Positions 17,143-26,028 of a stretch of 64,000 bases of DNA are shown here, piece after piece. Source of the DNA: Luteitalea sp. TBR-22 (GTDB lineage: Bacteria > Acidobacteriota > Vicinamibacteria > Vicinamibacterales > Vicinamibacteraceae); assembly GCF_016865485.1 (NCBI RefSeq), contig NZ_AP024452.1:3990501-4054500 (forward strand), read 5' to 3'. The position numbers were made by a program, and so were the translations under genes. Each line of letters begins with the position of its first letter. The stretch's first letter is position 1. The notes beneath the pieces are model-generated. The model had not been told where the DNA came from. It ran no database searches and saw only the letters and a program-made list of their open reading frames with translations.

Positions 17143-19374
17143 GTGGCCACCTACGTTGTCCGCGTCGCCCGCCAGGCGACGGTCTTCCTCCTCTTCCTGC
17201 TGACCATCGTCCTCGGGGCGGTGAGCGGCGTGCTGTTTGCCTTCGCCGGTGACCTGCCGCAGATCTCGGCGCTCGACGACTACGCGCCGAGCACCATCAC
17301 CCGCATCTACGCCACCAACGGCGAGGTGATCGGCGAGTTCGCCACGCAGCGCCGCACGGTGGTCACCTACGACGAGATCTCCCCGCTGCTGCGGCAGGCA
17401 ATCGTCGCGGCCGAGGACAAGGACTTCGACAAGCACGTCGGGCTCTCGGTGCCGCGCATCCTCGCGGCGCTCGCCAAGGACGTCCTCGAGCGGCGCAAGG
17501 CCGGCGGGGCGAGCACGATCACGCAGCAGCTCGCGCGCAACCTGTTCCTCAACTTCGAGAAGACCTGGGAACGCAAGATCAAGGAAGCGATCCTCGCGAT
17601 CCAGATCGAGAAGCGGTACACGAAGCGGGAAATCCTGACGATGTACTGCAACACGATCTACTTCGGGCACGGCGCCTATGGCGTCGAAGCCGCGTCGCGC
17701 CTGTACTTCGGCAAGTCGGCCAGGTCGCTGGCGCTCGAGGAGGCCGCCCTCATCGCCGGAATCATCCAGGGCAACGTGCGGCAGAGCCCGTACATCAACC
17801 CCGAGGCGGCGGCGCGCCGACGCAACTACGCCCTGCAGCGGATGGCCGAGGAAGGCTTCATCACGCAGGACGCCGCGCGCAAGGCCATCGCCAGTCCCAT
17901 CAAGACGGCTGGCCTGCCCACGCAGCAGTATTCTCCGGCGCCCTACTTCGTCGAGGAGGTGCGGCAGCAGCTCGAGGCGCGGTTCGGCGCCAAGCAGCTG
18001 TACGAGAACGGGCTGTCGGTGCAGACGAGCCTCGACCTGCCGCTGCAGCTGGCCGCCACGCGCGCGCTGCAGCACGGCCTGCGGCGCCTCGACCAGCGCC
18101 GCGGCTTCCGGGAGCCGGTCAACCTGCTCGCGGCAGGCGCCGACCTCGACGCCTACCGCCACCCGCGGTGGCAGGGCCCCATGGTCGTCGGCGACGTCGT
18201 GCCCGCCGTCGTCACCGGCACCACCGCCACCGAGATTCAGGCACGCGCGGGTCGCCTCGACGTGCGGATCCCGAAGGCCGGCTTCGACTGGACGGGCAAG
18301 GCCAGCGCGTCGGCGCTCGTGTCGCGTGGCGACCTCGTGCAGGTGCTCCTCGAGCAGGTCGAAGACGGCGGCCACACCGCCGTCGGGCGCCTCGACCAGG
18401 AGCCTGAACTGCAGGGCGCCGTCGTCGCGCTCGACAACCGCACGGGCCGCACCCTCGCGATGGTCGGCGGCTTCGACTTCGACCGCAGCAAGTTCAACCG
18501 CGCGATTCAGGCGTCGCGGCAACTGGGCTCGACCTTCAAGCTGGTGGTCTACACGGCTGCCATCGATCGCGGCTACACGCCGGCGAGCACGCTGCTCGAC
18601 GCGCCCGTGTCGTTCCCGGGCGGTGCCGGGTCACCGGCCTACGCGCCGATGAACTACGACCGCACGTTCCAGGGGCCGGTCTCGCTGCGCCGCGCCCTCG
18701 AGCAATCGCGCAACGTCCCCACCGTTCGCCTGATGAACGCGCTGGGACCCAAGCAGGTGATCCAGTACGCGCAGAAGCTGGGGATCACCTCGCCGATTCC
18801 GCCGTACCTCTCGAGCGCCCTCGGCGCCGGCGAGGCGACGCTGCTCGAGATCACGAATGCGTTCTCGTTGTTCCCCAACCAGGGGGTGCGGATGACGCCG
18901 TACCAGATCCTGCGGGTCACCGACCGGGAAGGCAACGCGCTCGAGGAGAACCGTCCGGTGCCCACCGAGGCCATCCGCGCCGACACCGCCTACGTGATGA
19001 CCAGCCTGCTGCAAGGCGTCGTGCAGCACGGGACGGCGGCGCGGGCCGCCGCGCTGCAATGGCCGCTCGGCGGCAAGACCGGCACCACCGACGACTTCAC
19101 CGACGCGTGGTTCATCGGCTTCGATCCCGACATCACGATCGGCGTGTGGGTGGGCTTCGACACCAAGCGCCCGATCGGCCAGGGCCAGAGCGGTGCGGTG
19201 GCCGCACTGCCCATCTGGATCGACGTGATGCAGCACTGGGTCGAGCGCCAGCGCAAGGTGCTCAAGGCGGTGCCCGAGTTCCCCGCCCCTGGCAACATCG
19301 TCTTTGCGACGAGCGAGACGGGCGACAAGGAAGCGTTCATCGCGGGCACGGAACCGGGCGCGGAGATTCGCTGA
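17143..19374 (+). CDS. PBP1A-type bifunctional penicillin-binding protein
   Basis: Class A PBP (743 aa) that polymerises and cross-links peptidoglycan. One N-terminal membrane anchor (about 11-35). The GT51 glycosyltransferase domain has AAEDKDFDKHVG (catalytic Glu near 91), GASTITQQLARNLFL, RKIKEAILAIQIEKRYTK and NTIYFGHGAYGVEAAS. The transpeptidase domain has the SxxK serine in GSTFK (about 462), SRN (about 522) and KTGT (about 643). It lacks a clear extra domain after the transpeptidase. GTG start just before the anchor; upstream sequence is repeat. It ends in a hairpin whose loop contains the stop codon. Confidence 0.95.
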   Translation: MATYVVRVARQATVFLLFLLTIVLGAVSGVLFAFAGDLPQISALDDYAPSTITRIYATNGEVIGEFATQRRTVVTYDEISPLLRQAIVAAEDKDFDKHVGLSVPRILAALAKDVLERRKAGGASTITQQLARNLFLNFEKTWERKIKEAILAIQIEKRYTKREILTMYCNTIYFGHGAYGVEAASRLYFGKSARSLALEEAALIAGIIQGNVRQSPYINPEAAARRRNYALQRMAEEGFITQDAARKAIASPIKTAGLPTQQYSPAPYFVEEVRQQLEARFGAKQLYENGLSVQTSLDLPLQLAATRALQHGLRRLDQRRGFREPVNLLAAGADLDAYRHPRWQGPMVVGDVVPAVVTGTTATEIQARAGRLDVRIPKAGFDWTGKASASALVSRGDLVQVLLEQVEDGGHTAVGRLDQEPELQGAVVALDNRTGRTLAMVGGFDFDRSKFNRAIQASRQLGSTFKLVVYTAAIDRGYTPASTLLDAPVSFPGGAGSPAYAPMNYDRTFQGPVSLRRALEQSRNVPTVRLMNALGPKQVIQYAQKLGITSPIPPYLSSALGAGEATLLEITNAFSLFPNQGVRMTPYQILRVTDREGNALEENRPVPTEAIRADTAYVMTSLLQGVVQHGTAARAAALQWPLGGKTGTTDDFTDAWFIGFDPDITIGVWVGFDTKRPIGQGQSGAVAALPIWIDVMQHWVERQRKVLKAVPEFPAPGNIVFATSETGDKEAFIAGTEPGAEIR

Positions 19375-19385
19375 CGCGAATCTCC
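19362..19385. terminator. Hairpin between convergent genes
   Basis: Perfect 10-bp stem GGAGATTCGC/GCGAATCTCC with loop TGAC that includes the TGA stop of the PBP gene. It lies between convergent PBP and prfB genes and may end transcription from both sides; no T-run follows on either strand. Confidence 0.55.
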
Positions 19386-19413
19386 CCCGGCTCGGTCCCC
19401 GCCGATCCCGGCA

Positions 19414-20548
19414 TTACTCCTCGTCGGGTGAGGCCGTGCCCAGCGTGCCGCTGGCCTTGGCCATCAGGTAGGTCTTGATGAAGCTGTCGATGTCGCCGTC
19501 GAGGACGCGCGTGACGTCGCCTTCCTGGTACTTGGTGCGATGGTCCTTGACCATCTGGTACGGGTGCAGGACGTAGCTGCGGATCTGGCTGCCGAAGGCA
19601 ATCGCCTGCTTCTCGCCGCCAAGGCGATCGAGCTCGGCCTGCTGCTCCTTCAGCTTCATGTCGTACAAGCGTGACCGGAGCACCTTCATGGCCACGTCCT
19701 TGTTCTTGTGCTGCGACCGCTCGTTCTGACACGAGACGACGACGCCGGTCGGCAGGTGCGTGATGCGCACGGCCGAATCGGTGACGTTGACGTGCTGGCC
19801 GCCCGCGCCGCTCGAACGATACGTGTCGATGCGCAGGTCCTTCTCGTCGATCGTGATGTCCACGTCGTCGGGCAGTTCGGGCCAGACGTAGAGCGAGGCG
19901 AACGACGTGTGTCGCCGCGCCGCCTGGTCGAACGGCGAGATGCGGACGAGGCGATGGACGCCGGCCTCGGCCGCCAACAGGCCGTAGGCGTACTCGCCGG
20001 TGATGGTGACCGTCGCGCTCTTGATGCCGGCTTCGTCGCCGGGTTGCGCCTCGATCAGTTCCTTCTTGAAGCCGCGACGCTCCGCCCAGCGCAGGTACAT
20101 CCGCAGGATCATCTCGGCCCAGTCCTGCGATTCGGTGCCGCCGGCGCCCGGGTGGACGGTGATGATGGCGTTCTTCAGGTCGTGCTCGCCGCCGAGCATC
20201 TTCTTGACCTCGCCGGCTTCGACTTCGACCTGCAACTCGTCGAGCCCGCGCACGAGGTCGCCCGAGACGTCCTCGCCGCCGTCGAGCCACTCGCGCAGCA
20301 CGGCGAGATCCTCGCTCCGCTGGCGGAGCGACTTCAGCAGCGTGACGTCTTCGTCGAGCCGGCGACGGCGCTGGAGCACCTTCTGCGCCTCGGCCTGGTT
20401 GTTCCAGAAATCGGGATGGCTGGCTTGCGCCTCGAGGCGCGCGAGTTCCTGCTCGGGGCGAGCGGCGTCAAAGATACCTCCCGAGTTCGACGGCCCGTCT
20501 CAGCAGGTCGTCCAGCCGCTTGTACGCCTCTTCCTTCACGAACGCCAC
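19414..20548 (-). CDS. prfB: Peptide chain release factor 2, programmed +1 frameshift
   Basis: RF2 reads UAA and UGA stops and triggers peptide release. The gene is in two frames. Frame 1 runs from GTG 20548 (GGAGG 7 nt upstream) for 26 codons, ending ELGRYL and an in-frame TGA at 20468-20470. Shifting +1 (CTT then GAC) continues through [11 protein letters not shown] to the end: 377 aa in all. Diagnostic RF2 features: [33 protein letters not shown] (catalytic GGQ) and [11 protein letters not shown]. The tripeptide region could not be assigned with certainty. Autoregulation by RF2 level through the frameshift is well established in other bacteria. Confidence 0.96.
20467..20482 (-). promoter_or_regulatory. 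prfB programmed frameshift site
   Basis: On the minus strand: GGG AGG TAT CTT TGA C. It has a Shine-Dalgarno-like AGG just upstream of the slippery CTT, followed by a weak TGA-C stop context, the classic RF2 autoregulatory arrangement. Confidence 0.95.
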
Positions 20549-20675
20549 AGGGATTCCTCCGAAGGGCTCGGCGCTGTGCGCCTCGCCACCTCCGCTGTCA
20601 ATGCCGCGATGCCGAATGCCGGGAACTCGCCGCGCGCCGAGGGCGCTCATCGGCGAGTCTTGAATGCCGCACGCC

Positions 20676-22127
20676 TCAGGCTCGGCGTCGACGTCGAAGG
20701 CGCTCCGCCCACGGCAGGGCGAGCAACGCCACGGTCACGAGCATACATGCCCACGCCACCGTGTCGCCGACGCGGGTATAGACCGTGCGGCCGTCGAGCC
20801 AGCGGACGTCGGCCGTCCAGGTCCCCGTCTCGAAGAGCGGCGACTGCACGACGACGCGTCCGTACGGATCCACGACCCCGCTGATGCCGGTGTTGGCGGC
20901 GCGCACGAGGTAGCGGCCGTTCTCGACGGCGCGCACCCGGGCCTGCTGGAAATGCTGGTAGGGCGCCGCCGACGTGCCGTACCACGCGTCGTTGGTGATC
21001 GTGGCCAGCAACTGGCTCCCCTGCCGCACCGCCTCACGGGCGAGGGCCGGGAACACCGCCTCGTAGCAGACCGCCACCGACAGCTTGTGGTCGCCCACCG
21101 GCAACAACGTGAGCCGCTGCCCCGCGCTGAAGTCCGAGAAGCCCTCGACCAGCGAGTCGGCGAAGAACAGCACGCGGCGTACCGGGATGTACTCGCCGAA
21201 CGGCACCAGCTGCATCTTCCGGTAGCTGCCGCGGATCTCGCCGCGGCCATCCATCACGAAAGCGGCGTTGTAGAACTCCGAGGGCCCCACCACCTCGTCG
21301 CTGCCGAACACCACGGGCACGCCGGCCGCCACGAGCCGGGCCCGCATGATTTCGGTGTAGACAGCGTCGCGACCGAAGACGAACGGCGTCGACGACTCGG
21401 GCCAGACCACGAGGTCGGCGCCGGCCCGGGCGGCCTCCGCCGTCAGGAGCGTGTAGCGCTCGAGGATCGCGTCGCGGTACGCCGGATCCCACTTCTGGCC
21501 CTGCGGCACGTTGCCCTGCACGAGGGCGACGCGCGTCGTCGGCCCGGCCAGCAACTCGGCGCGGCCGAGGCGCGCCGCGCCCCACGCGACGACCATCCCC
21601 ACCACGGCCAGGCATGCCGCAGCCAGCGCGAGCCGCGCGCGGGACGCCTGGCGGTCGGGCACGACGAGCAGCGCGATCGCCGTCGACGGCAGGGCGACCA
21701 GGCCCGAGACGCCGTAGATGCCGACGACGCTCGCCGCCTGCAGCGGCGCGAGCGTGTCCGACTGGCTGTAGCCGAGCAGCACCCAGGGAAATCCCGTGAG
21801 CAGTGTGCCGCGCAGCCACTCGGTACCCACCCAGATGGCGGGCGCGAGCATCAGGGCACGCGTGCCGCCGCGCACGAGTGCCTCGGTCAGCGCGAGACTG
21901 AACAGCGCGGGATAGATCGCCAGGTACCCGATGAGCAAGCCGGCGAGCAGCCACGCGAGCGCGGCGTTGAGACCACCGAACATCGCCAGGACGTCCGAGG
22001 TCCAGGAGACGGTCCCGGCAAACAGCACCAGGCCCGTCACCAGCCCCAGCAGGAAGGGACGAGGTCCGCGCGGGGCGGAGCGGCGGGCCGTCCGTGCCAC
22101 GGCGACACAGAGCGGCGCGAGGGCCAC
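20676..22127 (-). CDS. lnt: Apolipoprotein N-acyltransferase (start probably upstream)
   Basis: Inner-membrane enzyme adding the third acyl chain to lipoproteins. Visible: several N-terminal transmembrane helices, [29 protein letters not shown] opening the nitrilase domain, catalytic Glu in [10 protein letters not shown], Lys in [13 protein letters not shown] and Cys in [10 protein letters not shown], then [11 protein letters not shown] 22127 gives 483 aa but begins mid-way through the first expected helix. The same frame stays open upstream and encodes LALLSGVLLALSLPTPALA, a typical Lnt TM1, with no ATG/GTG/TTG; a CTG at 22208 (27 codons earlier) or another rare start is likely. It overlaps the end of the SPOR gene. 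Confidence 0.92.
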   Translation of the reverse strand: MALAPLCVAVARTARRSAPRGPRPFLLGLVTGLVLFAGTVSWTSDVLAMFGGLNAALAWLLAGLLIGYLAIYPALFSLALTEALVRGGTRALMLAPAIWVGTEWLRGTLLTGFPWVLLGYSQSDTLAPLQAASVVGIYGVSGLVALPSTAIALLVVPDRQASRARLALAAACLAVVGMVVAWGAARLGRAELLAGPTTRVALVQGNVPQGQKWDPAYRDAILERYTLLTAEAARAGADLVVWPESSTPFVFGRDAVYTEIMRARLVAAGVPVVFGSDEVVGPSEFYNAAFVMDGRGEIRGSYRKMQLVPFGEYIPVRRVLFFADSLVEGFSDFSAGQRLTLLPVGDHKLSVAVCYEAVFPALAREAVRQGSQLLATITNDAWYGTSAAPYQHFQQARVRAVENGRYLVRAANTGISGVVDPYGRVVVQSPLFETGTWTADVRWLDGRTVYTRVGDTVAWACMLVTVALLALPWAERLRRRRRA

Positions 22128-22192
22128 CCACCCGAGCGGGGCAAGAGCGGGCGTGGGCAGGCTCAGGGCCAGCAGGACGCCCGACAGCAGGG

Positions 22193-22894
22193 CTAGCGCG
22201 TAATCCAGGGCTTGAACTTCTCTTCCGTCTGCAGGCGCCGCATGATCTTGTCGGCATCCTGCCGCTGGAGATCGCGTCCGACGCGCACCTTGAAGATGGT
22301 CTGGCCGCCCGAGGGGGCCACCACGTACGCCTTGTAGCCGCGCGCCTGCAGGCGCTGCGCGATGGCGTCGGCTTCGGGCTTGTTCTTGAGGGCCGTCACC
22401 TGCACGGTGAACCCACCGTCCTCGGCGGGAGCGGGCGGCGGTTCCACGGGCGCCGCAGCCGCGGCGGACCTGGACGGCGGCGCGGGCGGCGGGGCTGCTG
22501 GCGTCGGCGCAGCAGCCGGCGTCTCCCTGGTGGCCTCCGCGGCGGGCGCCGGTGCCGGCGCCAGTTCGCTGGCCGCGCCGGGCTTCACCGGCGCAGGATT
22601 GCCGTCCTTCTGGAGGTCCTGCGGATAGCTGAGCCCGGACACCTGCGTGGGGCCCTCGGAACTCGGCGCGGTGCTCGCCTCTTCCTCGGGACCGGGCGTC
22701 ACGGTCTCGGCAACAACCCCTTCGGCCGCCACCGTGTCAGCGCCGCCACGTCCGCGCTGGACCCCGCGGCCGACCAGCACACCGCAGAGGAAAATGACGA
22801 TCGAGACGACGGTCGTCGCCATGAAGAGGAAGACCAGCTGCTTGCCGCTCAGCTGAATCTCGTGGAATCCGTCGTCGTGGATGTCGTGGCCCAT
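22193..22894 (-). CDS. SPOR-domain membrane protein
   Basis: Predicted 233-aa bitopic protein: short His/Asp-rich cytoplasmic N-terminus, one transmembrane helix (about 20-42, VFLFMATTVVSIVIFLCGVL), a long Ala/Pro-rich periplasmic linker and a C-terminal SPOR domain from about 155 (FTVQVTALKNKPEADAIAQR, LQARGYKAYVV, FKVRVGRDLQRQDADKIMRRL). SPOR domains bind denuded glycan strands at division septa, so a role in cell division or peptidoglycan remodelling is inferred. Start ATG 22894. Its stop lies inside the extended frame of lnt. Confidence 0.87.
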   Translation of the reverse strand: MGHDIHDDGFHEIQLSGKQLVFLFMATTVVSIVIFLCGVLVGRGVQRGRGGADTVAAEGVVAETVTPGPEEEASTAPSSEGPTQVSGLSYPQDLQKDGNPAPVKPGAASELAPAPAPAAEATRETPAAAPTPAAPPPAPPSRSAAAAAPVEPPPAPAEDGGFTVQVTALKNKPEADAIAQRLQARGYKAYVVAPSGGQTIFKVRVGRDLQRQDADKIMRRLQTEEKFKPWITR

Positions 22895-23037
22895 GCGTGC
22901 ACCCAGGGCGCGCGCGTCGGGCTGGGAGGCCGCTGCTGCGCACCGTCTGGAGGACGTGCAAGTGTGTTTGACGTCCAGACCGCGGGGACAGTCTTGCCCC
23001 GGCAACCCGCCGATCTGGTCAGCGCCGCAGTGTACTA

Positions 23038-23175
23038 CGGCTCACGGCTCAGGGGGCTCAGGGGGCTCAGGGCTACAGCCTACGGCCTGCGGCCTACGGT
23101 CAAGGAACCAAGGCCCAAGGCCCAAGGCCCAAGACCGAAGGGCAAAGGCAGAAGGACGAAGGCTCAAGGCTTGGC
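23038..23175. repeat. Mixed repeat tract including AAGGCCC units
   Basis: Gap between the TPR and SPOR genes. From left: three GGCTCAGGG units, CTACGGC/CTGCGGC heptamers, then at least three AAGGCCC heptamers, then purine-rich AAGG-word repeats (GGCAAAGGCAGAAGGACGAAGG). AAGGCCC is the reverse complement of the unit at 16972-17030, so the same repeat occurs in both orientations. Confidence 0.85.
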
Positions 23176-24795
23176 AGGGGGTGTGGCGCGCACCCGGGCC
23201 AACAGGGCCTTCGCGTCGGCCGACTCTGGCGCCAACTGCGCGGCCCGTTCGGCGTGCGGCAAGGCTGCCGCGGCATCACCCGACGACAGCAGCGCCTCGG
23301 CCAGCAGCAGGCGCGCCTCGAGGCTCTCCGCGCTCCAGAGCGAGATCTTCAGCGACTCGGCGGCGTCGCGCAGACGGCCGCTTCGCAAGAGGACCCGGCC
23401 GAGCGCCAGGTGCGTCTCGGCATCGTAGGGCGAGAGGTAGAGCGACTTGCGGAACTCGGCGATCGCCTCCCGATCCTGCTGCTGCTCGGCCAGCCGCTGG
23501 CCGCGATCGAAGTGGAAGCGGGCCAGTTGCTGATACTCCTGCTGCGTCGCGGTGACCAGCGCCGGATCGACGCGCACCGGCAGCGTCTCGGCGCTGCTGA
23601 GGCGCTCGAGCCCGCGTGGCACGCCGCCGACGCCGTCCTCACGGGGACGCTTCTCCCATTCATCGAAGCGCGACGACAGTTGGCGGGCCAGGTCGCGCTC
23701 GCGCGTGGCCTCCGCCGTGCTCGACGCGCCCTGCAGGGCAGCCGCGAGGACGAAGTGCGCCTCACCGTCGGCCGGGCGCCGACGGACGACCTCGCGAAGC
23801 CAGTAGATGGCCGCGGGCCCGTCCTTGTCGAGCCAATAGGCGTAGCCAAGGTTGAACACGTAGTCGGCCGACTCGGGAGCTGCCTCGGTGGCCTTGGTGA
23901 AGTACCAGGTCGACTTCCCCGACTGAGGAGTCACGCTTCCTCGGCGGGCCTGGATGACGCCGAGGTTGTTGTACACCGCGGCGGTGGCCGACTCGTCCAG
24001 CAGGGTCTTGTACGCGGTGAAGGCCTCGTCCCAGCGCTTCAGGTGGATGAGCGACAGTCCCGCGGCGAAGCGGGCCCGACGGTGCCACCGCGACGACGCC
24101 GGCACCGCCTGGGCGGCCGCCAGCGCGCGCGCGTGCTGCTCCTCGTCGGTGCACACCTCCCAGATGGCCAGGTGCGCGCGGGCATAGCCGGGCGCCGCCT
24201 GTACCGCCTGCTCGAGGAAGCGCAATTGCGTGGCCGGCGTCTCGGCCACCAGGCCCTTGACGAAGGACTCGAACACCTCGAGCGAGGGCGGCCCTTCGCT
24301 CGACGTCGGCGGGGCGCCGGGCGGGACGCCGGCAATGGCCGCGGCGACGCGCGTGGCGATCGCGAAGACGTCGCGCAACGGCCCCTGCTCGCGGATCTCG
24401 GGAAAGCCTCGTCCCGCCTCGACCTGCACCACGCGCACGGCCAGGGTGAGGGTGTCGCCGGTGATGTCGACGCTGCCGGTCACCAGTTCGCGCACGCCGA
24501 TCACCTGGGCGGCCCGCAACAGCGTCGCCCGCGACAACTCCCCGTCGGCAGGCAACTCGAGCGCATCGAAGGCCGCAACGCGATCGGTGCGCGGGACGGC
24601 GGGGCGCCCGAGGGCGGTCAGGGCGTCGCCGATCAGCAGGGCCGCGCCCTCGCCGAGCCACAGCGTCCGGGGATCCTGCCCCGCCGACCGCAGCGGCATC
24701 ACCAGCACGGAGGGCTGCACGGACGGCCCCTGCGCAGCCGCGGGGGCGACCACGCTCCCCAGCAGCACACAGGCCAGCAGCACCCACCGGATCAC
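23164..24795 (-). CDS. FlgO/TolB-N-like and TPR secreted protein
   Basis: Exported protein of 543 aa. Signal peptide at the GTG start (WVLLACVLLGSVVAPAAAQ). Residues about 30-160 (SVLVMPLRSAG, LWLGEGAALLIGDAL, AQVIGVRELVTGSVDITGD, LTLAVRVVQVEAGRG) resemble the FlgO/CsgG-like domain that binds the cell envelope. The rest is tetratricopeptide-like helices, clearest at about 285-345 (AVYNNLGVIQARRG, DYVFNLGYAYWLDKDGPAAI) and 430-520 (AIAEFRKSLYLSPYDAETHLALGRVLLRSG family pattern). Likely a periplasmic scaffold. Its GTG overlaps the upstream stop (GTGA). The C-terminus runs into repeat DNA. Confidence 0.82.
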   Translation of the reverse strand: MIRWVLLACVLLGSVVAPAAAQGPSVQPSVLVMPLRSAGQDPRTLWLGEGAALLIGDALTALGRPAVPRTDRVAAFDALELPADGELSRATLLRAAQVIGVRELVTGSVDITGDTLTLAVRVVQVEAGRGFPEIREQGPLRDVFAIATRVAAAIAGVPPGAPPTSSEGPPSLEVFESFVKGLVAETPATQLRFLEQAVQAAPGYARAHLAIWEVCTDEEQHARALAAAQAVPASSRWHRRARFAAGLSLIHLKRWDEAFTAYKTLLDESATAAVYNNLGVIQARRGSVTPQSGKSTWYFTKATEAAPESADYVFNLGYAYWLDKDGPAAIYWLREVVRRRPADGEAHFVLAAALQGASSTAEATRERDLARQLSSRFDEWEKRPREDGVGGVPRGLERLSSAETLPVRVDPALVTATQQEYQQLARFHFDRGQRLAEQQQDREAIAEFRKSLYLSPYDAETHLALGRVLLRSGRLRDAAESLKISLWSAESLEARLLLAEALLSSGDAAAALPHAERAAQLAPESADAKALLARVRATPPAKP

Positions 24796-25373
24796 GCGGC
24801 CTCCTCGCGCGGCTCGAGCGCGATCACGCACGCATCGCCCCCCTGCGCCCGGCACGTCACGACGCTGCCCGCGTAGGCCACGGGGTCGCGGGCGACCAGC
24901 GCCTCGAGGAACGCGACGTAGTAGCGGCAATGCGGCCCGGTCGACGGGTCACGCTGGTTGCAGAAGATCGACCCCTTGATCTCGATCTCCAGCCGCCGCT
25001 GCCGCACCCGGGTGCGGACCCTGGTGCCGCGGTAGGCGTGCTCGAAGTGGCGACGGGCCTGCTTGCCGACCTGCCGGAGTCGCAGCGTCACCGGCAGGAA
25101 CTGCCCTCCCTGCCTCGCGGCCCAGCCCTGCCCGGCCAGCCACCACTCGGCGGCGTACGTGGCGGCCTGCGTCATCACCGCGTCGTAGGGCGCCTCTTCC
25201 TCGTGGCGCAGGAAGCTGAGGACGGCGGTGACCGGGGCGAGATTGACCGCATCTTCCCGCCAGCCGCGCGGCCGCAGGTAGCTCTCGTAGAACTCCAGCC
25301 GCATCGGGAGCAGGTCCGCGATGGCCTGGTGGAGGGCCGCGGCGAGCAGCCGGTCGATTCTCGCCTCACTCAT
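24792..25373 (-). CDS. V4R-like domain protein
   Basis: Soluble 193-aa protein with no signal peptide. An alpha-helical N-terminal half (ARIDRLLAAALHQAIADLLP, RLEFYESYL) is followed by basic strands, and a C-terminal half containing GSIFCNQRDPS, HCRYYVAFLEALVARD and VVTCRAQGGDACVIALE. The GSxFC, CxYY and final CxAxGGDxC elements resemble V4R/4-vinyl-reductase-type ligand-binding domains, where cysteines can bind metal or small hydrophobic ligands. Assignment is by pattern only. It is coupled (GTGA overlap) to the FlgO/TPR gene and divergent from mobA with only 20 bp between start codons. Confidence 0.65.
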   Translation of the reverse strand: MSEARIDRLLAAALHQAIADLLPMRLEFYESYLRPRGWREDAVNLAPVTAVLSFLRHEEEAPYDAVMTQAATYAAEWWLAGQGWAARQGGQFLPVTLRLRQVGKQARRHFEHAYRGTRVRTRVRQRRLEIEIKGSIFCNQRDPSTGPHCRYYVAFLEALVARDPVAYAGSVVTCRAQGGDACVIALEPREEAA

Positions 25374-25393
25374 TTTCTGGTAACGTTTTCGCG

Positions 25394-26002
25394 GTGAGTG
25401 GGCGTCCGGAGGGCCAGGCCGACCAGTGGACCGGCGTGGTCCTGGCCGGTGGCCGCAGCCGGCGATTCGGCGGCGTGGACAAGACCCGCTTGCCCCTGGG
25501 TGGCCGCACCCTGCTGGCGCGGGCGCTCGATGCGCTGGCGCCGTTCACCGCTGGTCGCCTGGTCGTCGGCGGCGCTCCGGTGGCCGGCGTGGCGCAGGTG
25601 GCCGATGCCGCCCCGGGAGAGGGTCCGCTCGGCGCAATCCTGACGGCCCTCGAGGCAATCGACACGCCGTACGCCCTGCTGCTGGCGGTCGACCTGCCCT
25701 TCATCCCAGGCTCCCTGCTCGGCAAGGTGCGGCGCGCTGGCGCGGAGGCCGCAGTGGCGCTCGTGCAGGCCCCGGATGGCCGGGTGCCGTTGTGCCTGTC
25801 GGTGCGGCGCGAGACCGCCCCGATCCTGCGCGAGTGGTTCGAACGGGGAACGCGCCGCGTGCGGGCGCTGGAGGACCTGGCGCCGTGCGCGTGGGTCGCC
25901 GCCGAAGCGGCGCCTCCGCCTGGCGCCCTGTGGAACGTCAACGATCCGCTTACCTATGCGCGGGCGCTCGAGATGGCGGAGCACGACTGCCCGGCATGCT
26001 AA
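25394..26002 (+). CDS. mobA: Molybdenum cofactor guanylyltransferase
   Basis: Nucleotidyltransferase (202 aa) that transfers GMP to molybdopterin, forming the guanine dinucleotide cofactor of DMSO-reductase-type enzymes. The N-terminal signature LAGGRSRRFGGVDKTRLPL with GGxSxRxG and Lys, the Mg-binding LLAVDLPFI (Asp) and the final NVNDP motif are all present. The GTG start at 25394 is the only start before the GG-motif. No other Mo-cofactor gene is nearby. IspD or CofC is less likely because of the VDKTRLPLGG and WNVNDP motifs. Confidence 0.88.
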   Translation: MSGRPEGQADQWTGVVLAGGRSRRFGGVDKTRLPLGGRTLLARALDALAPFTAGRLVVGGAPVAGVAQVADAAPGEGPLGAILTALEAIDTPYALLLAVDLPFIPGSLLGKVRRAGAEAAVALVQAPDGRVPLCLSVRRETAPILREWFERGTRRVRALEDLAPCAWVAAEAAPPPGALWNVNDPLTYARALEMAEHDCPAC

Positions 26003-26028
26003 CCCACTGATCTGACCGAGTCAAACCG

